Program-made: the position numbers and the translations under genes
In this document: piece by piece, positions 61,653-64,000 of the stretch
Position numbering within the stretch: position 1 is the stretch's first letter
How the letters are laid out: the number at the start of each line of letters is the position of its first letter
The notes under the pieces: model-generated
Databases searched by the model: none
Seen by the model: the letters and a program-made list of their open reading frames with translations, nothing else
What the model was told of the DNA's origin: nothing
Source of the DNA: Sediminispirochaeta bajacaliforniensis DSM 16054
GTDB lineage: Bacteria > Spirochaetota > Spirochaetia > DSM-16054 > Sediminispirochaetaceae
Direction: 5' to 3'
Assembly: GCF_000378205.1 (NCBI RefSeq)
Contig: NZ_KB899416.1
Coordinates: forward strand, 47,983-111,982
Length of the DNA: 64,000 nucleotides

Positions 61653-62053
61653 TGAAAACCTTTGGTGCCGTTCGATCTCGCCAAAACGGCTTGAATATGA
61701 CATCCCTCATCGATGTTGTTTTTATTCTTCTTATTTTTTTCATGATCGGATCAAGGTTTGAGAAGCCTGCAATTTCTCTTACTCTTCCGAACGCAACGAC
61801 GGGAGAACGGGTGGAGCGTAAAATAATCACCGTCTCTATGGATTCCGAGGGAAATTTGTATGTAGAGGGGAAAGCAATTGAATCGGCAGCCTTGGAGTCA
61901 TACCTTGCACCGTTGGCAACGGCCGATCCCGAGTTAACGGCATCTTTGGAATGCGACGGGGCAGTCCCTTTTGCAAAGGTGACGAAGGTTCTGGATTCTT
62001 TGAAGCGGACGGGAATTCTCAATGTGGCGGTTCGGCACGAATTCCCTCACTGA
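61652..62053 (+). CDS. exbD: ExbD-like component of the TonB motor
   Basis: 133 residues: short cytoplasmic N-terminus, one membrane helix with the key Asp in LNMTSLIDVVFILLIFFMIGS, and a periplasmic domain with EGNLYVEGKAI. It works with ExbB and TonB. Confidence 0.94.
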   Translation: MKTFGAVRSRQNGLNMTSLIDVVFILLIFFMIGSRFEKPAISLTLPNATTGERVERKIITVSMDSEGNLYVEGKAIESAALESYLAPLATADPELTASLECDGAVPFAKVTKVLDSLKRTGILNVAVRHEFPH

Positions 62054-62807
62054 TCGTCTTACCCCTATTGCACTCTGTGCGGTGGTGATCTTTGTTCACG
62101 GGGTTATTTGGGGAAGCTTTGATTTTTCTTTTGAAGCAGCTCAAAAACAACCTGAGCCCATGACCGTTAGTTTTACCACCCTTGAGGGGCTGGATGCTAC
62201 GCCTGCGGGCAGTGAGATTATCCCCCTTGAAGGTGATCCTGTGGTAGTGCAGAAGCCTCAGGAAACTCGCATAAAGGAGCCTTCCATGATGCCCGAAGTT
62301 TCAGCATCGGAGATAGAGGAGCTTCCCCTGACTGAGGTTCTCGAGACCGAAGTGAAGCCGGTTGAAAGCCCTCAAAGGAGCCTGGAGAAACCTCCGGAGA
62401 CTGCCCGGCACGTTCGAGAGGAGGCAAGCCCGGCTGAAGCCGCTTCCGTAGCTTCCGTTTTAAAAAGTGAAGCCGGTGTTTCTGCACCTCCCGGCAGGGA
62501 AGGGGGGGCGGCTTACGGTGAAAGCCTGTCCCTTGATTACCGGGCCATCATTCTTCGCCAGTTGGAAGAAGGGAAGGTTTACCCCGCGGCGGCTCGAAAA
62601 CGGGGAATAGCAGGCCCCGTAACCCTTTGTTTTTCTGTTGCTCCCGACGGAACAGTGTCCATGCTTTCCGTAGAAGAAGCCTCACATCGATTTTTGCGGC
62701 AGGCCGCTCTGGAATCTGTACGAAAGGCAGCGCCCTTTTCTTTTCCTGAGCGTCCTACTGGAAGGATCGATATGCAGGTAACGCTTGAATATCGGTTGGA
62801 AGAGTAG
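62022..62807 (+). CDS. tonB: TonB-family energy-transducing protein
   Basis: 261 residues, overlapping exbD by 32 bp. N-terminal membrane helix (LTPIALCAVVIFVHGVIWG), a long periplasmic linker rich in Glu, Pro and Val (about 40-160) and the C-terminal TonB domain YPAAARKRGIAGPVTLCFSVAPDGTVSMLSVEEASHRFLRQAALES. It links the ExbBD motor to the receptor encoded next. An internal start would shorten the helix, so the overlap seems real. Confidence 0.92.
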   Translation: MWRFGTNSLTDRLTPIALCAVVIFVHGVIWGSFDFSFEAAQKQPEPMTVSFTTLEGLDATPAGSEIIPLEGDPVVVQKPQETRIKEPSMMPEVSASEIEELPLTEVLETEVKPVESPQRSLEKPPETARHVREEASPAEAASVASVLKSEAGVSAPPGREGGAAYGESLSLDYRAIILRQLEEGKVYPAAARKRGIAGPVTLCFSVAPDGTVSMLSVEEASHRFLRQAALESVRKAAPFSFPERPTGRIDMQVTLEYRLEE

Positions 62808-62823
62808 AAATGAGGAGGATTTT

Positions 62824-64000
62824 ATGCGATATCCATCGGCGTTAGCATACGCCATAATTCTTAGTGTTGTTGGGACTCTTTCTGTCTTTGCACAGGAAGA
62901 AACAGAAAAGGAGCCTGCCGTTATTGTTGTAACAGGTGCCAAGGCCGCACAGGATATTGAGGAGACCGTCGAAGCGGTAGAAGTCGTTACGGCTGAAGAG
63001 ATCCAGGAGATGGGGGCAAAAAATGTCAAGGAAGTTATGGAAAACATCCCTGGTGTCATCATCTATAATCATCCTGTTTCAACGCTTATGATGCAAGGCT
63101 TTGCGCCGGAATATGTGAAGCTCCTTGTCAACGGCATTGAGATAGCAGGGGACGTCGGCGGGGCCACTCCTATAGCTCAATTACCCGCTTCTGAAATCGA
63201 ACGAATAGAGGTTGTCCGGGGAGCCTCATCAGTGCTCTATGGATCAGATGCCATGGGAGGCGTCATCAATATCATCACCAAGAAAGCGGAAAAAGAAAAG
63301 ATCTCCGCTTCTGTGGCCCAGGAAATTGCATCAAACTTACGATATTACGGGGAAGGATCTGCATCGTATGCAAATGATCTTTTTGCCCTCTCGGTGATGG
63401 GCTCCTTTGACTACGACGATGGTAAATCTGTTGACGAGGAAAACAATCTTGGTCGTGAAATTTCGATCTACGAGGTTCCCTACGCTTGTCTGGGATCCGT
63501 CAGAGGAAGCGCCACCTGGTTTCATCCCGGAGGTGAGCTTGAACTATACGGAACCTGGGCCGACTCATCACGGGAGTCCAGTACTAACCTGGAAGGAGGT
63601 GTCTCCTACGATGATACCAAACTGGAAGGGGGGCTACGGGAGCGTTATTCCTTTTCCGATTTTCTTTCGTTGGAAGGGTTTTTTAGCGTTAAGAGCTATG
63701 ATCACTACGTGGACCAACTTAACTATACCTATGATACATCCAGTGAGGAGAAGAGTCTCTTTGACGATATGGAAAGTGAGGTTACTGTTTCTTGGGAGCC
63801 TTCTATTTCCCATTCATTGCTGGTCGGAGTAAACGGGAAACGCGAAAACATGGAGGGCGATGCTTTCGATGAGCAGAAATCAGCGTCACAAATGAGCGTT
63901 TTTACTCAGGATACGTGGAATATTGGTGGTGTCGATCGATTTCGTATTGTTCCGGGGCTGCGCTTTGACTATAGCGTGCCGGAAGAGTCGGAAGATGATC
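62824..64000 (+). CDS. TonB-dependent outer-membrane receptor (cut by window end)
   Basis: The first 392 codons of an open frame that runs off the right edge. ATG 62824 after GAGGA; signal peptide MRYPSALAYAIILSVVGTLSVFAQ; then a TonB-box-like PAVIVVTGA and the plug domain (VEVVTAEEIQEMGAKNVKEVMENIPGV, ASSVLYGSDAMGGVINIITKKA). The beta-barrel begins at about residue 165. As the operon holds ChuW-like and FecCD-type genes, heme or an iron chelate is the probable ligand; a cobalamin receptor would also fit the plug. The C-terminal half is missing, so the ligand cannot be read here. Confidence 0.93.
   Translation, partial: MRYPSALAYAIILSVVGTLSVFAQEETEKEPAVIVVTGAKAAQDIEETVEAVEVVTAEEIQEMGAKNVKEVMENIPGVIIYNHPVSTLMMQGFAPEYVKLLVNGIEIAGDVGGATPIAQLPASEIERIEVVRGASSVLYGSDAMGGVINIITKKAEKEKISASVAQEIASNLRYYGEGSASYANDLFALSVMGSFDYDDGKSVDEENNLGREISIYEVPYACLGSVRGSATWFHPGGELELYGTWADSSRESSTNLEGGVSYDDTKLEGGLRERYSFSDFLSLEGFFSVKSYDHYVDQLNYTYDTSSEEKSLFDDMESEVTVSWEPSISHSLLVGVNGKRENMEGDAFDEQKSASQMSVFTQDTWNIGGVDRFRIVPGLRFDYSVPEESEDD

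Noticed and set aside
1-64000. tRNA, rRNA or riboswitch genes
   Set aside because: I saw no tRNA cloverleaf ends, rRNA cores or standard riboswitch motifs; a tRNAscan-SE and Infernal run would settle it.

Overview
The window looks like chromosomal DNA from a free-living, anaerobic, sugar-fermenting diderm, most likely a spirochaete of the Spirochaeta/Sediminispirochaeta type. The grounds are the many sugar ABC importers, three binding proteins whose mature ends read FANGNAE, FASGDAE or FANGSQE (a pattern familiar from spirochaetes), a membrane pyrophosphatase, an ExbBD/TonB outer-membrane system and oxygen-sensitive enzymes (radical SAM, molybdenum hydroxylase with extra cysteines). The taxonomic call is inference; no rRNA or tRNA gene is present.

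Left to right. 1-1893: the trailer-distal part of a type I-C-like CRISPR array (29 repeats), with no cas genes in view. 2024-2681: a decayed IS1634-type transposase. 2909-5484: a phytase-like esterase lipoprotein and a two-gene chromate transporter. 5564-11999: a ROK repressor and a divergent operon (binding protein, two permeases, FrlB-like deglycase, FrlD-like kinase) that has the gene content of the Bacillus fructosamine (Amadori product) locus, with a clear promoter/operator. 12051-12142: copy A of a structured dispersed repeat. 12252-15287: a NEW3-domain protein with an ABC exporter. 15488-17644: ion-pumping pyrophosphatase. 17807-18577: unknown protein with an internal duplication.

18593-26885: a galactosamine/tagatose-type locus (DeoR repressor and phosphatase, divergent from AgaS, GatZ, two permeases, binding protein and PfkB kinase). 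26998-29379: a PocR-domain sensor kinase and a NarL-type response regulator. 29529-37983: a catabolic operon with a three-subunit molybdenum hydroxylase (its FAD subunit carries the four-cysteine insertion of 4-hydroxybenzoyl-CoA reductase), an unknown protein, EtfBA, and a UxaA-type dehydratase split into two chains. 37996-40493: a URO-D family protein and a divergent LacI regulator around a perfect 20-bp palindrome. 40499-47475: an inositol-type locus (ROK regulator, IolI-like isomerase, IolG-like dehydrogenase, RbsBAC-type importer). 47543-47955: a broken DUF4143-type ATPase.

47988-55828 is the most unusual stretch: seven genes whose ends all overlap (MoxR-type AAA+ ATPase, unknown, HExxH metallopeptidase plus VWA domain, unknown, PaaK-like adenylating enzyme, NadR, PnuC). 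It is followed by a repeat-rich 480-bp spacer with copy B of the structured repeat. 56310-64000 is an iron/heme acquisition operon: flavodoxin, FecCD-type permease and ATPase, ChuW/HutW-like radical SAM enzyme, binding lipoprotein, ExbB, ExbD, TonB and a TonB-dependent receptor cut by the window edge, behind a DtxR/TroR-like operator.
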